Under the pieces are notes generated by a model. That model worked only from the letters and a program-made list of their open reading frames with translations. It had not been told where the DNA came from and did not search any database. Below are positions 1 through 11,766 of a stretch of DNA of 64,000 nucleotides, in pieces. Position 1 is the stretch's first letter. Each line of letters opens with the position of its first letter. The translations under genes and the position numbers were made by a program. This DNA comes from Ailanthus altissimus (Eukaryota; Streptophyta; Magnoliopsida; Sapindales; Simaroubaceae), in NCBI GenBank assembly GCA_946807835.1, contig CAMPEX010000001.1:5347001-5411000 (forward strand), read 5' to 3'.

Positions 1-1403
1 GCAGGACTTTATTTACTTTATTTGGGGTATTCAGGAACTTTAATAAGGGATGAGATTGGACTGTCACTGGAAACATTAAAGCTGGGAAGGAGGTCCTGAG
101 GCATGCTCACCGAAGAAACAATCACCATTCTAGATGATGGCAAAAGACAGGATGTGGTGAATGAAATTATAAAGGAGTTGCATGGACCAGCTGCCTCCTT
201 AAGGTGCTTTTAGCTGAAATTTTTATTTCCTAATATGTTCATTATTTGCTTGCTACTCTCTGGTATCAATGTATCATGATGCAGGCAGCAAAGGAGGTCT
301 ATGAAAAGAGAAGCTTCATTAAAGTATTGCAGAACTTTTAGGTGGTGTTGCAGTAATTTAGGTAATTGCATGTTTACTTGCTTGTACAAGAATACAGATT
401 TTGGCTGATTTATGTAATTTATAGAATTTGATTTCCATCTTTAGTCCATTGATATCTGTACTGCTTATCTAAACTGGACATAAATGGAAACAGAGTTTTA
501 AGGAAAATAAATTGAGGGCAGATGCTTTAAATGCAATAGAGGTATTGCACTATTTGTGGTCATGTTACATTGTCTTCTGGCCATATCTGAAGTCACTTTT
601 CAGAATACTAGACTTTTTCCAGGCAGCTGTAGAGGAAGGTATTGTATTTGGTGGTTGATGCACCTTGCTCCGGCTGGCAACCAAAGTTGATCTCATCAAA
701 GATACTCTTGACTGTTATGAGCAGAAGGTGATAAATGCTTAATGGCCAAGTTTCTATCATTTATCTGTCACTGTAACTTGATTCTTAATTTAATCTCACG
801 ATTAATCATTAGGTTGGTGTGGTATCATTAAAAAGGGCATTGAGCTGCCTACGAGGTTAATTCCAGGAATGCAAAGGGGTCAGTGGAAGTGTTTTAGTTG
901 AAAAGGCATGGATTCTAATTCTAGTAGCTACTCGTTAACTGACACAAGGTTGCACAAGTATAATTAATGGCTGATAATTGTTAGTTTCTTTTACTTTCTG
1001 CGCATTCAGTTGCTATCTAGGGACAACACAAAGTATGGTTACAATTCTGCTACTTGATGACAACACAATATGATGGCTTCTGTATCATTTTGGTCCAACA
1101 AAGGTGACAGCATGACTCTTAGGTGCTTCAGATGTAAAAATGTTTTTCACTGTTCTGTAGTCATTAAGAATCACATGCGTGTAGATGACAAACTATTTCG
1201 TCTTTCTATTATCCAGCTGCACAAAATTAATAATCATGAAATTCAAACACTGTGCTTCACCTATGAGCGAACTTAAGGTCTTGGAGCATGCAGCTTCGGT
1301 TGCTAAAAGTTTCCTCAAATTAGATGAAGTGGCGGTTGACATCACGGAACCTGAACCCGTCACTGCTGGAAACCCCATGGATAACTCAGGTTATTATCAT
1401 TGA
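1..1403 (+). pseudogene. CPN60B-like: Chaperonin-60 subunit beta (chloroplast type) pseudogene, 3' part
   Basis: Broken exons resemble the C-terminal half of plastid Cpn60-beta, the GroEL-type chaperonin that folds Rubisco and other stromal proteins. In order I read IRDEIGLSLE (about 45-75), YEKR...LQ (about 300-358), a KLRADALNA-like piece (about 510-540), AAVEEGIVFGG then LLRLATKVD-IKDTLD (about 624-730), KRALS (about 830), DNTKYGYNSAT (1021-1054), and a terminal exon with LEHAASVAK...EPEPVTAGNPMDNSGYYH (1284-1403). The ending NPMDNSGY is typical of the beta subunit. Segments between them begin with GT, end with AG and are non-coding, so introns are retained: a DNA-level duplicate, not a retrocopy. 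Stops and frameshifts are frequent. The gene is cut by the window edge, so its 5' state is unknown. Confidence 0.85.
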
Positions 1404-2754
1404 CTAGAATGTCTTCTTTGCTATGTTGATTCTAAACCTTAGTTAAGTTGATTGATTAAGCTTTTTTTCTGTTGGCTATATGTAATCAGATTATGGATGC
1501 TAGGCTTGTATAAAACCACTGTCACATTGAAGATTGCTAATGGTACAACATATGTTAGTCCATTTTCTCTTGTGAGACAAGACAAGGTGAAGGATGTATC
1601 TCCGATACTGGCCTCTTCAGCTCATAACATTCTTGCCACTTTGGCTAAATCATGAGACAGAATTTGGCCAATTTTTTCCTTTTCCAGTGAAGTTGCTGGA
1701 GTGGAGGTGTTGTTCTGTATCAGCTATTTGTTGCGCATCAGTGTATGAATAAAGAAATTATTCTGATCTGTAGACTGTACATATGGTAATGCAAAGTATA
1801 CTTCTTATTTAAATTCTCTTTCTCACTGAGAAACAAACTACAGAAGAAAGAGAGGCTTAAATACATACTAATTTATAGCGCCTGTGAGAGGCAAGCACCC
1901 TGATGAAACCAAATTAGAAGGCTTTTTATAGCATTATTTGTTAGGAATAAAATTTAATTTAAAATAATTCAGTTTAGAGGCCTTTTTTAGCATTATTTGT
2001 CAGGAATAAAATTTAATTTAAAATAATTCAGTTTAGATGATAATAAAGAATGATAGGAGATAAGTCTCACATTGCTAAACTCTTCATTACGGTCTCGTGT
2101 CTTTTAATGATAAAGAGCTTTTGGGTGGTAAGACTAAAAGTCACTTGGCGTTTATCTCTCTAGAGTCTATTTGTACCACTGTTTATCTCTCAACCTTTTG
2201 TTTTCCCAGGAAATATCGGTGAAGGCTCATGGGAACAAACATATAAAAGCAGAAGAAGAAGAGAAAGTGTAAATGTCTAATTGACTATGTCTTAATGGAT
2301 TTAGACTCCAGACTTCACAATCGAGAGATGTGTCCAAATGCTTTAATTAATTTTCAAGACAACATCCAAAATGAAAACCAGACCAAATATAATATATATA
2401 CACACTCAAGACTGATGAAGAATGGTAATCCGATGAATGGAAAGTGGTGATTAGCGCAAAAGCTAGCACAAGCAAATTGATTAACGACATCGATTGGTAT
2501 TATTTGGAATTAAATAATTAATTAGATGATCATTATTTGGGATTATGACTCAAAATTATTTTTAGCTTTATAGATTTGTTTTTGTTGGAATTTTGATGAT
2601 TCAAAATTAAGTTTTAGTTTAATTTTGAGTTGAAAATCAAGGAGGAGACGAACATGAGGTCAAGTATGCGCTAGATGCATGAGAAAGGGAGAAAAATAAA
2701 TAGTTAAAAGAAAGGAGGGGCAAGAAGACACAATGGAATATCGATTTTAGGCCT
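1404..2754. other. Non-coding flank downstream of CPN60B pseudogene
   Basis: I recognise no gene. The first 300 bases may be former 3' untranslated sequence of the chaperonin copy. A 67-codon open frame at 1452-1655 has no recognisable motif. From about 2400 the DNA becomes AT-rich and leads into a minisatellite; 2500-2750 could be the beginning of an old LTR, but no boundary is visible. Confidence 0.5.
1920..2036. repeat. Two-copy tandem duplication, about 58-bp unit
   Basis: A block ending in AAAATAATTCAGTTTAGA occurs at about 1920-1977 and again at about 1979-2036. Both copies contain TAGCATTATTTGT and AGGAATAAAATTTAATTT, with two or three differences. No function is evident; the age looks moderate. 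Confidence 0.8.
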
Positions 2755-2941
2755 TGGTGCTGCGACGCCACTCATTAGTTGCATCGACATCAAGACACTA
2801 CTTGTTGCTCGCACAAGTGTTGCAGCGCTAAATTGGTGGCACTGTAATGCCACTCATTAGTTGCATCGATGTTGAGGTGCCACTTGTTGCTCGCACTAGC
2901 ACCATAGCGCCACTCATTAGTCTCACTGATGTCATGGTGCC
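2755..2941. repeat. Imperfect GC-rich minisatellite interrupted by the copia element
   Basis: The phrase GCCACTCATTAG recurs at 2767, 2849 and 2909, and CTTGTTGCTCGCAC recurs twice between 2803 and 2897. The spacing of 82 and 60 bp shows an irregular array. It is distinctly GC-richer than its surroundings. The copia LTR starts at 2942; flanking sequence resumes at 8174 with GTGCCGAGTGTCGG. Position and composition resemble the GC-rich motif clusters inside Athila-type LTRs elsewhere in this window, so it may be part of another old LTR. Confidence 0.7.
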
Positions 2942-3356
2942 TGTGAAGCAGAACCATGACAACCATCAGAAGCTAATCCAGAACATTTAGCTGCAATCCT
3001 CTGGTAGATTACAGCTGAATAAGAAACCAGCACAGAAGCAAGGATCAAACGTTTCTGGTGGAGACTGCAAATATGTGCAATGCTGACGTGGATAGCTAAT
3101 TTAATTAGAGGTTTGTTAAGTTGTTATATAGTTACAAAATCTGTTATGTAGTTAGCGTATTTTCAGCTTTTGTGTAACTGATTTTGTCATCTAGTGTCAA
3201 GAGCAAGTATATAAGTTCCTTTGTATTAAAGTTCAGAAGCATTGTGATTGAATACAAAAGTTTACATTCAATCAGTCTCATCTCTCTCTCATTTCTGTTT
3301 GGCTTACCAATACTTTTTTGGAAAATATCACAAACACAGAAACACAAAATATCACT
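2942..3356 (+). repeat. 5' LTR of copia element
   Basis: Pairs with 7759-8173 at the same length. It starts TGTGAAGCAG and ends ATATCACT. A TATA-like GTATATAAG lies at 3207-3215, about two-thirds into the LTR, where a U3/R promoter would be expected. Confidence 0.92.
3207..3215 (+). promoter_or_regulatory. TATA-like box in copia 5' LTR
   Basis: GTATATAAG is conserved in the 3' LTR copy at about 8024-8032. It is the only strong TATA match in the LTR, and transcription would start roughly 30 bases downstream. Activity is not shown. Confidence 0.5.
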
Positions 3357-3367
3357 TGGTATCAGAA
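3357..3367 (+). other. Primer-binding site, initiator Met tRNA type
   Basis: TGGTATCAGAA follows the LTR directly and matches the plant initiator-Met tRNA 3'-end complement (TGGTATCAGAGC) for ten bases. It primes minus-strand DNA synthesis. Confidence 0.85.
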
Positions 3368-3371
3368 TAGA

Positions 3372-6300
3372 ATGACTAACTTCGTCAATTCAGAACACGA
3401 TCGAGTTGCCACTCTTAATTCTCAGATGAATCAAATGTCGATCGGTCAAAGTAGCAACTTCACCTTTACAAATCCAGTTAAGCTGGATAGCAACAATTTC
3501 TTACTATGGAAGTCACAGATTCTTGCCTCAGCTAGAGGTAATGACTTGGAGGAATTTCTTACTGGTGAAAGAGAATGTCCAAGTCGTTTTCGTGCATCTC
3601 TAAACTTAGATTCAGAAGTTGGTGCACATGTGAATCCACTCTATCATCTGTGGAGGAAACAAGACTCCATACTGCTGAGCTGGCTCTTTTCCACTATGAC
3701 TGAGTCAGTTCTTAACTCGGTTGTTCAATACAAAACCTCTAATGAAGTCTGGAAACATCTTAAAAAGATGTTTGGAAGCCAGTCCTTAGCTAGACTTACT
3801 CAACTGAGGTCACAACTACAAACAATAAGGAAGGGAAATTTGTCTATGAATGAGTATTTTGTAAAGGTAAAGAGTTTGGCTGACAGTTTGGCCATGGCTG
3901 GTAAATCAATACCAGATCAAGATCTGATCTCTTATCTTCTTGTTAGATTAGGATCTGATTATGATCCTGTGGCTTTGCTACTCTCAATCAAAAGTGATGA
4001 ACTATCCTTGGCAGAAGTCTATGCTATTCTTCTGAACCAATAAGGCAGACTGAAAATGTCCAACTCAAACTTGACAGCCAATGGTGGACTGTTAGCTAAT
4101 GTTGCAAACAAGCAGAAATACAAAGGAAATTATAAGAACAAAGGTAGGTTCAGTGGTAATTTTGGAGGACAAGGCAATTTTGAAGGACAAGGCAACTCTA
4201 AAGAGAGAGGTAGAGGTAAACCAAACCATAGCAAGTCAAAAATCGTGTGCCAGATTTGTTTCAAGCAAGGGCATGGAGCTTTGAAGTGCTGGAACAGGTT
4301 CAATGAGGAATTTGAGCCACCTATTCCACAAGCACAAGCACAGAACAACAATTAGGGATAAGCAGCAGCATATGTGATAGCACCTGGTATTGAGGCTTCT
4401 AATGAAGATCTTGGATGGTACATGGATAGTGGTGCTACCAACCATGTCATCAACAACAGTGGAAGCATGGCAACAAAGTCAGAATATAGAGGTAATGATC
4501 TTATCACTGTTGGAAATGGCAATGGTCTTAAAAGCTTAGGTATTGGCACATGCATACTGCAGACTTTAACCTTACATAAACTTAAACTGAAGCAAGTATT
4601 ATTTGTACCTGGCATGACAAAGAATTTAATTAGCATCTCTAAGCTTGCTATTGACCATAACCTTGTCATTGAGTTTAATAAGCACTTGTGTTTTGTCAAG
4701 GATGTGAAGGAGAATGTTCTTCTTCAAGGAATTGCTAAGGGTAGACTTTATCAATTAATCACTCCTAAATCAGCTGAAAAATACACAGCATAAAGCCCTA
4801 CTTCATGTGTCAAATCAAAACACAGCCTCTTGTTTGATTTTATTCCCGAAGTCTCTCTGTTTGCTGATTGTATGATAAATAATTCAGAGTCTCATAGACT
4901 TGATATTATCAGCACTTCCATTCCCATAGATAAAAAGACTACTAAGTTCATTGATGTATTGCATAAAAGGTTTGGTCACCCAAACTAAGAAGCTTTGAAA
5001 TGTATACTTGCAAATTGTAATATGCATTCTTCAATGAATAAAGTTCATCCAAAATCTGTTTGTTCATTCTGTCAATATGGCAAAAATCACAAATTACACT
5101 TCAACATGTCTCAAACAAAAACTTCACATCCTTTGGAAGTCATACATGCAGATGTCTGGGGTCCTGCTAGTACTGTATCTGGTGATGATTACAAATACTA
5201 CTTGTGTCTTGTAGATGACTACACTAGGTTTACTTGGGTATTTCCATTGCAGCAAAAGTCACAAGTCCTAAACCACTTCAAAACCTTTTAGCTTCATATA
5301 GAGAGATTACTAGATAGAAAGATAAAAGTGTTGCAGTCAGATTATGGGGAAGAGTTCAGAAGTTTGAGTAAGTTTTTAACTGAGAAAGGGATAATACATA
5401 GGTTTTCTTATCCATATACACATCACCAAAATGGGAGAGTAGAAAGAAAGCATAGACATATTGCAGAAACTAGTCTTACTCTTCTGTCTCACAGTGGCAT
5501 GCCATTGAAATACTGGTGGTATGCTTTTAATACAGCCACCTTCTTGATAAATAAATTACCCTTGAGAGTACTTGAAAACAGAACACCTTTTGAACTTCTA
5601 TTTAACAGAAAACCTGATTACTTATTGTTAAAAGTGTTTGGATGCACTTGTTATCCACACTTAAGACATCTAAACAAGCACAAGCTAGACTTCTATACTG
5701 AAAAGTGCACCTTTATAGGATATAGTAGTCAACACAAAGGCTATCAGTGTATGACTTCAAAAGGGAAGTTTTATGTGGCAAGACATGTTATCTTTGATGA
5801 ATCTGAATTTCCTTTTCTGTTTGATAAGTCTTTTGTTGATTCAACTATCAAACTTTCTGAAAATACTCACAATTGTCACTGCAATTCTCAATCAATCTTG
5901 TTTCCCTATGATTTCAGTATAACTTGTTTTCCAAGTACAGATATCAGTTCACATGCAGCAATTCCAGATCCTTTAGATCAAATACAGAGTGGTGCAAACA
6001 CAAACAATTCCCTTTTACCACCAAGTCAAACTCAAATCAACTGTGAATATCCTCCAAACACAAACACCAATTCTAAACCCAGCATAACAAAACCTGAAAC
6101 AGAAACATCAATTCCTGATAAAACACTTAACCATCATCCTATGATTACAAGATCAAAAGCAGGTATCTACAAACCAAAAATCTTACTCACTCAAGTTGAA
6201 GGAAATCCAGAGTATACACCAGAATAGTATCAGAATCTTTACAGCTATCTCAATGGAGACATGCAATGAATGATAAGTTTCAAGCTCTCATAAGAAATAA

Positions 6301-7903
6301 AACTTGGAAGCTGATACCTCCTGAACCTAATTGCAAGATTGTCAGAAATAAATGGGTGTTTAAAGTAAAAAGGAATCCTGATGGCAGTGTGGCAAGATAC
6401 AAAGCTAGGCTTATAGCTAAAGGCTTTGATCAGACACCAGGCATAGACTACACAGAAACCTTCAGTCCTCTGGTAAAAGCCAGCATAGTAAGAGTAATCT
6501 TAAGTTTGGCTGTAACCAAATGGTGGAAATTAAGACAAGTGGATGTCAATAATGCATTTCTTAATGGGGATTTGCTTGAAACTATGTATATAGAGCAACC
6601 TGAAGGGTTCATAGCCAAAGGAAAAGAAAGACATGTGTGCAAGCTGCAAAAGGCATTATATGGTCTGAAATAAGCCCTAAGGGCTTGGTATGATAAACTG
6701 AGATCAGCACTAGCCAGATGGGGATTCACTAATGCAAAATCAGACACATCAGTCTTTGTTAAGCAGTATGATTCAGGAATTACAATAGTATTGGTGTATG
6801 TTGATGATATAATAGCAATAGGTGATGATGAAACTGAAATACAGAATGTAATTGATCAACTTCATAAAGACTTTGCTCTAAAGGAATTAGGGGAACTGAA
6901 CTACTTCTTAGGGGTTGAAGTGACAAAACTTAGTGAATCTTTACACCTTTCATAGACCAAGTATATAGTTAATCTCTTGAAGAAAACTAATATGGCTAGT
7001 GCAGGTAGTTGCCCTACTCCTATGAGTACAGGACTTAAACTAACAAGAACAGAAAATAAGAAGTTTAAAGATATTTCTCTCTATCGAAGTGTGGTCGGGG
7101 TATTACAATATGTAACCTTTACAAGACCAGAAATCTCGTTTGCAGTGAATAAATTCAATCAATTTTTATCTTCTCCTTCAAAACAATAGTGGCAATGTTG
7201 TAAAAGAATACTTAGGTACTTACAAGGCACAAAAGAACATGGCTTAGTGTTCAATCTAGGAAGAGGTTTAAACTTGACAGCCTTCACTGATGCAGATTGG
7301 GCTTGCGATATAGATGATAGAAAGTCATTTGGAGGGTACTATATTTACCTTGCTAGAAACTTAGTTTCATGGAGCTCAAAGAAGCAAAGAGTAGTAGCAA
7401 GATCTAGCATTGAGTCAGAGTATAGAGCTCTGTCTCAGGTCACAGCTGAAATAGCTTGGCTGCAGTCATTGCTTTCAGAATTGAGCTTACAATTTACAAC
7501 AATCCTTATGATATGGTGTGATAACCAAAGTGTAGCCTCACTTGCAACAAATCCAATCTTCCATAGCAGAACAAAATACATCGAAATTGATGTGCATTTT
7601 GTAAGAGATAAAGTGCTGAATAATGAAGTTGACATCAGGTACATTCCTATTGAACATCAGATAGCTGATATCTTCACAAAGGCTCTGCCCGTTTCAAAGT
7701 TCGAAGAATTAACTCACAAGCTCAATGTTACTCTAAGACAGTTAAGCTTGCGGGGGGATGTGAAGCAGAACTATGACAACCATCAGAAGCTAATCCAGAA
7801 CATTCAGCTGCAATCCTCTGGTAGATTACAGCTGAATAAGAAACCAACACAGAAGCAAGGATCAAACGTTTCTAGTGGAGACTGTACATATATTCAATGC
7901 TGA
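3372..7903 (+). pseudogene. Copia gag-pol polyprotein, broken
   Basis: The reading starts at ATG 3372. Gag (3372-4355) ends with a CX2CX4HX4C zinc knuckle (CQICFKQGHGALKC, about 4249-4290). Protease has WYMDSGATNH (about 4417). GAG-pre-integrase and integrase cover about 4930-6000, including HADVWGP and DDYTRFTWVF. RT (about 6290-6960) has the catalytic YVDD at about 6799-6810, and RNase H runs to about 7740 (TDADWA, SSIESEY). Stops occur near 4041, 4353, 4791, 4986, 5289, 6225, 6671, 6953 and 7187. One frameshift lies between 6227 and 6266, where frame 3 passes to frame 2. Apart from that shift the frame is continuous. The last 145 bases extend into the 3' LTR before a TGA. Confidence 0.92.
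7752..7758 (+). other. Polypurine tract of copia element
   Basis: GGGGGGA abuts the 3' LTR start TGTGAAG. This is the usual plus-strand primer position. Confidence 0.85.
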
Positions 7904-8173
7904 CGTGGATAGCTAATTTAATTAAAGGTTTGTTAAGTTGTTATATAGTTACAAAATCTGTTATGTAGTTAGCGTATTTTCAGCTTTTGTGTAACTAATT
8001 CTGTCATCTAGTGTCAAGAGCAAGTATATAAGTTCCTTTGTATTAAATTTTAGAAGCATTGTGATTAAATACAAAAGTTTACATTCAATCAGTTTCATCT
8101 CTCTCTCATTTTTGTTTGGCTTACCAATACTTTCCTGGAAAATATCACAAACACAAAAACGCAAAATCTCACT
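7759..8173 (+). repeat. 3' LTR of copia element
   Basis: Same length and termini as the 5' LTR. The differences are mostly C/T and G/A. Ends in CTCACT, followed by the GTGCC target copy. Confidence 0.92.
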
Positions 8174-8553
8174 GTGCCGAGTGTCGGAAAAAATACATAA
8201 TTTAGATTTTATGCATCTTTGAGTCAATTTTGGACTCTCCTTTCGTGTGGGCTCCTATGCCAACAAGAAATAGAGCTTTTAAGGGAAGTATAGAGTTTAT
8301 ATAAACTGTTTTTAATTCATTAGAATAAACAATGCATAAAAAAAAGAATAGAGGGTTGGAGCAGTTTTGGTGTTGGGTATAAGCCTGGAAGAGTTCTATA
8401 AAGTGCTTGGGTGTTGAGCATAAGTGTAAAAGAGCACTAGGTAGATTTTTTAAGAGCTCGTTTATTGTTGTATTTCTAGAGTTTCTCTTGTAGGAATTCT
8501 TTGTGTATAAAAGAATTGAACAAAAGAAGCAAGAATATGTGATCTATTGTGGA
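8174..8553. other. Non-coding spacer between copia and Athila-like elements
   Basis: Continues the DNA the copia element landed in. No open frame or family is recognised. The phrases GGTGTTGGGTATAAGCCTGGAAGAG and GGTGTTGAGCATAAGTGTAAAAGAG (about 8370-8435) look like an imperfect short duplication. Confidence 0.4.
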
Positions 8554-9770
8554 TGATAAACACATTTTATATATCATATTTTATCTTTCACAACTTGATG
8601 TTTTCTTATGTGGAGAATGAATATGTGGCTTTTTTTATATGTGTTAATGTCATTTTGTAGGTTTAAAGTTAATGAGTTATTTGAAATGAAAATATAAACA
8701 AAACAAGGCAAAAATATCAAATATACTATAATGCCCCCTAGGCGCTAGAAAACCCAAATCTTGGCGCTTAGACGCTAAATTAAGGCCCATAGAAGATTTC
8801 TTGGTGCTTAGGCACCAAAACCCCAAATCCTTTTTGAACCTTATGCCTTAATTTCCAAGTTCATTTTTATAACCTATATAAAGAGGATTAAAAGTATCAC
8901 TTGTCAATAAGGAGAAAGCACGAAATTAGAGAGAAAAATAAAGGATTTCTAATGAGAGAAAGCACTTTGAAGCTTGAATTTTTGAAGACCCTTAAAGATT
9001 AAAGGCCCAAAGAGACATCTCCAACTAGTTGTTTTCTTTCCTCTTTCTCATTTACTTTAATTAGATTGTTATATTTGTGATTTGTGTTGTTTTAAACGTG
9101 GTTACTCTTATAAATATTTAGAATATTGTGATTGTGCACTTGACTATGGTTAGCTAAATTATGTAGCTTTACCATATACTATGTTTGGATACTTTTAATC
9201 GATTAATGACTATTTATTATGTTATTCATTTGTGTTTTTTTATATTTAATGCTTCTAATTTGATTAGAAAATTGATTAGATGAACTAGACTTATGGGTTA
9301 TATGCTTGAAAAATATTAACCCATTTCTTAGACTTGAAAAGTGTAACCTTAACTTTTATTGAGTTGGGAGACTAATAGAACTTGAATAATTATTTAAGGG
9401 TTGCGTAATGTATATGTAGATAGACAAGTTAGATAGGGATATCAACTTAAATATGTATACATAGAATCTCATTTAACGTTTAAGAGAGGTAATGAGATTA
9501 GTCTTAAACTCTTAATTAATGAATTCACAAAAATAGTTATTAATCACTAAAACATAAAGAACATGGGAAAGATAGAGTGAAATTGAGACCCTAGAACCCC
9601 TTTACCATAGAAATCTCACCTCTTTGATTTGTTAAATTGTTAATTTTAAGCATCTGTAATTTTCTTAATCTATAACCCTAGGACCCCTTTACCATAGAAA
9701 TCTCACCAACTTAGTCTTTGAATTAGCTTAGATAAAATTATATTGTTAGTACCATGTCATTCGATTATGC
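8554..9770 (+). repeat. Athila-like 5' LTR, right end uncertain
   Basis: Starts TGATAAACAC. Phrases such as ATGCTTCTAATTTGATT, GTTGGGAGACTAATAGAAC and AAGTTAGATAGGGATATCAACTT also occur, diverged, in the solo LTR at 33813-36157, which makes this an LTR of that group. A cluster of GGCGCTTAG/GGCGCTAG words lies at 8735-8820. The phrase CCCTTTACCATAGAAATCTCACC is duplicated (9599 and 9684). The expected AACA end and primer site are missing, so the LTR-gag junction is probably deleted. Confidence 0.65.
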
Positions 9771-9931
9771 TTATTCCCTTTCTCTCTTAGGGACAATGCG
9801 AGGAGTTAGCTTCAGTTCGTATAACTCAGAAGCAATACAACATTGGAAGTGCTAGTACAAAAGTTTCTTACCAAATTCTTTTCACCATCCAAAACTTCTC
9901 AACTCTAGGGAGAGATAGCTCAATTTCAAAA

Positions 9932-11526
9932 AATGGACTTTAAGCCACTTTATGAAGCTTGGGAATGGTTCAAGGATCTTATTTGGAAGTGCCCTACAAT
10001 ATAGATACCAATATTGGTTCCAAATTAAACTTTTCTACGATGGACTAAATAGACAAATGAGGACTATTGTTAATGTGGCGGTGGTTGCTACTTTATTATC
10101 TAAAACTACAGAAGAAGCTCAAGTCTTGTTGGAGGAAATGACATGTAACATTTATTAATGGCCTACTAAAAGGTCTATTGTGAGGAAGGCTATTAGAGTA
10201 CATGAAGTTGACCCAATTGTTACACTTTTAGCTCAAGTTTCGACCTTAACAAATCAAACTTCTCTACTCAATGCTAGAGAGGCTTCAACCAAGAAAGATC
10301 CAATAATGGTAGTAAATATGTCCTAACATTGATGAATGGAGTAAAGTAAAATAAGTACAATATGTTGCAAACCAAAACTTCAACTACTGGAGAAATAACT
10401 TTCCCACACAATACCATTCAAGGCTTCGAAATCATGGAAACATCTTTTATGGTAACATAAGGAGTGCACTACAACTTCTATCGGTGTATAACCAATCAAT
10501 TTCCAAGAAGAAGCCATTATGAAATGATCTCTTATGCACTTTTATTGTAGAGATAAAGGAAAATTTTAACAAGATGAGGCTTAATTTGATAGTATAGAGA
10601 CATATTACACCATTATGAAGTCACTAGTGGTGCAAGTTGGCTAACTTGTCAATGCAATCAAAGATTAATCTTTCGACAAGTTATCAAGTAACACGAAGTC
10701 TAACTCAATGGAGCATTGCTAGGCCATCACTCTTATGAGTGAAAAAGAAGTAGAAACCTCTTAGAAAAAGGTGGTTGAAAGGGAAGAAAAAGAAGTTGAA
10801 CCAAAATCACAAAAGGTAAATTCAAAGCCTAACTTTATTTCCTTCCCGAACAACCCTCCTAACTTTATACCCTCAACGCTTCTAAAAGAAGATGTTAAGT
10901 GCTCAATCTCAAATTTTCTCAAGATCTTTATAAAGATTCACATCAATATTCCCTTTATAGATATCTTGGAGCAAATTTCAAACTATGTAAAATTCATGAA
11001 GGAAGTGATGTCAAATAAGAGAAATTTAAAGGATTATAAGATAGTGAAACAAACAGAAGAGTATAGTGCAATCCTTCAATGAAAGTTGCCTCAAAAGTTG
11101 AATGATTTGGGTAACTTCACCATCCCTTGCACTAAATGAGAGTCCACTTTTGAGAAAGCCTTGTGTGATCTTAGAGCAAGCATCAATCTTATGCCTCTGT
11201 CCGTTTTTCAAAAATTAGGTATTGGAGAGGTGAAACGTACTATATTTTTCTTGCAAATGGCAGATTAGTCTCTCACTTATCCATAAGGTATCATTACAGA
11301 TGTGTTAGTTAAAATGGAAAAAATCATCTTACTGGTATATTTTGTTGTTCTTGATATGGAGGAAAACTGAGAGGTTTTAATCATTTTTGGTCGGCCATTC
11401 TTAGTTACCGAAAGGGTTCTCATTGACATAGAGATAAGAGAGATGAAAATAAGAGTGCATGATGAAGAGGTAACATTTAAGGTCTTCAAAGAATTAAAGT
11501 TGCCAAGTGACTTCAAAGAATGCTAG
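9932..11526 (+). pseudogene. Athila-like gag and protease remnant
   Basis: Gag motifs: LYEAWEWFKDL (from about 9941), FYDGLN, LLSKTTEEA, LLEEM, and HEVD (about 10200). A WRNN...SYGN stretch (about 10390-10460) stands where the NPGWRNHPNFSYGN block of Athila gag usually lies. The open frame 10771-11082 holds HINIPFIDILEQISNYVKFMKEV. The protease domain follows with LCDLRASINLMPLSVFQKLG (Athila usually has DLGASINLMP, so G to R after the catalytic Asp), then VVLDMEE and the GRPFL flap region, to about 11520. Frames shift several times and stops are common. Family assignment is from memory of Athila proteins and is fairly firm. Confidence 0.8.
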
Positions 11527-11601
11527 ACGATTAACAACATGAATCTGGATAGAAAACAAAATGCCTCATCTTAGAAGGAAATCGATTCCATTCAACCTCA
11601 A

Positions 11602-11766
11602 GTTCATGACAAGACAATGTTGCAATGAACAAAGAAGAAGATAAGGCATAACACGATCATCATGAAAAAGCAATCAAATACTGGCCACCGAGGTTCATTA
11701 TTTTATCCAAGGTTAAAACTATTTCTGGAAAATCTCAAAGCAAGAAATTTAGGGTCATTCTTTGAT
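11602..11766 (+). pseudogene. C-terminal integrase tail of Athila-like element
   Basis: VHDKTML, then in another frame LFYPRLKLFLENLKARNLGSF, correspond to the HDK...LLFNSRLKLFPGKLKSRW block at the very end of Athila pol. It follows the protease by less than 100 bases, whereas in an intact element some 3 kb of RT, RNase H and integrase core would lie between. The deletion junction is therefore near 11530-11600. Confidence 0.7.

Larger units (their letters stand above)
2942..8173 (+). mobile_element. Ty1-copia LTR retrotransposon, complete but decayed
   Basis: A 5232-bp element with two 415-bp LTRs (2942-3356, 7759-8173), primer-binding and polypurine sites, and domains in copia order (gag, protease, integrase, RT, RNase H). 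The five bases before it (2937-2941) and after it (8174-8178) are both GTGCC, a perfect target-site duplication that fixes the ends. The LTRs begin TGTGA and end TCACT, so the terminal dinucleotides are TG and CT, not the usual TG and CA. My hand count gives about 21 differences over 415 LTR positions, mostly transitions. In-frame stops make it non-autonomous. Short LTRs and the RT sequence suggest the Ale/Retrofit group, but that is a guess. Confidence 0.93.

Noticed and set aside
3144..3347. Minus-strand frames in the copia LTRs (3144-3347 and 7961-8227)
   Set aside because: The same sequence in both LTRs; antisense shadow of LTR DNA with no conserved protein features.
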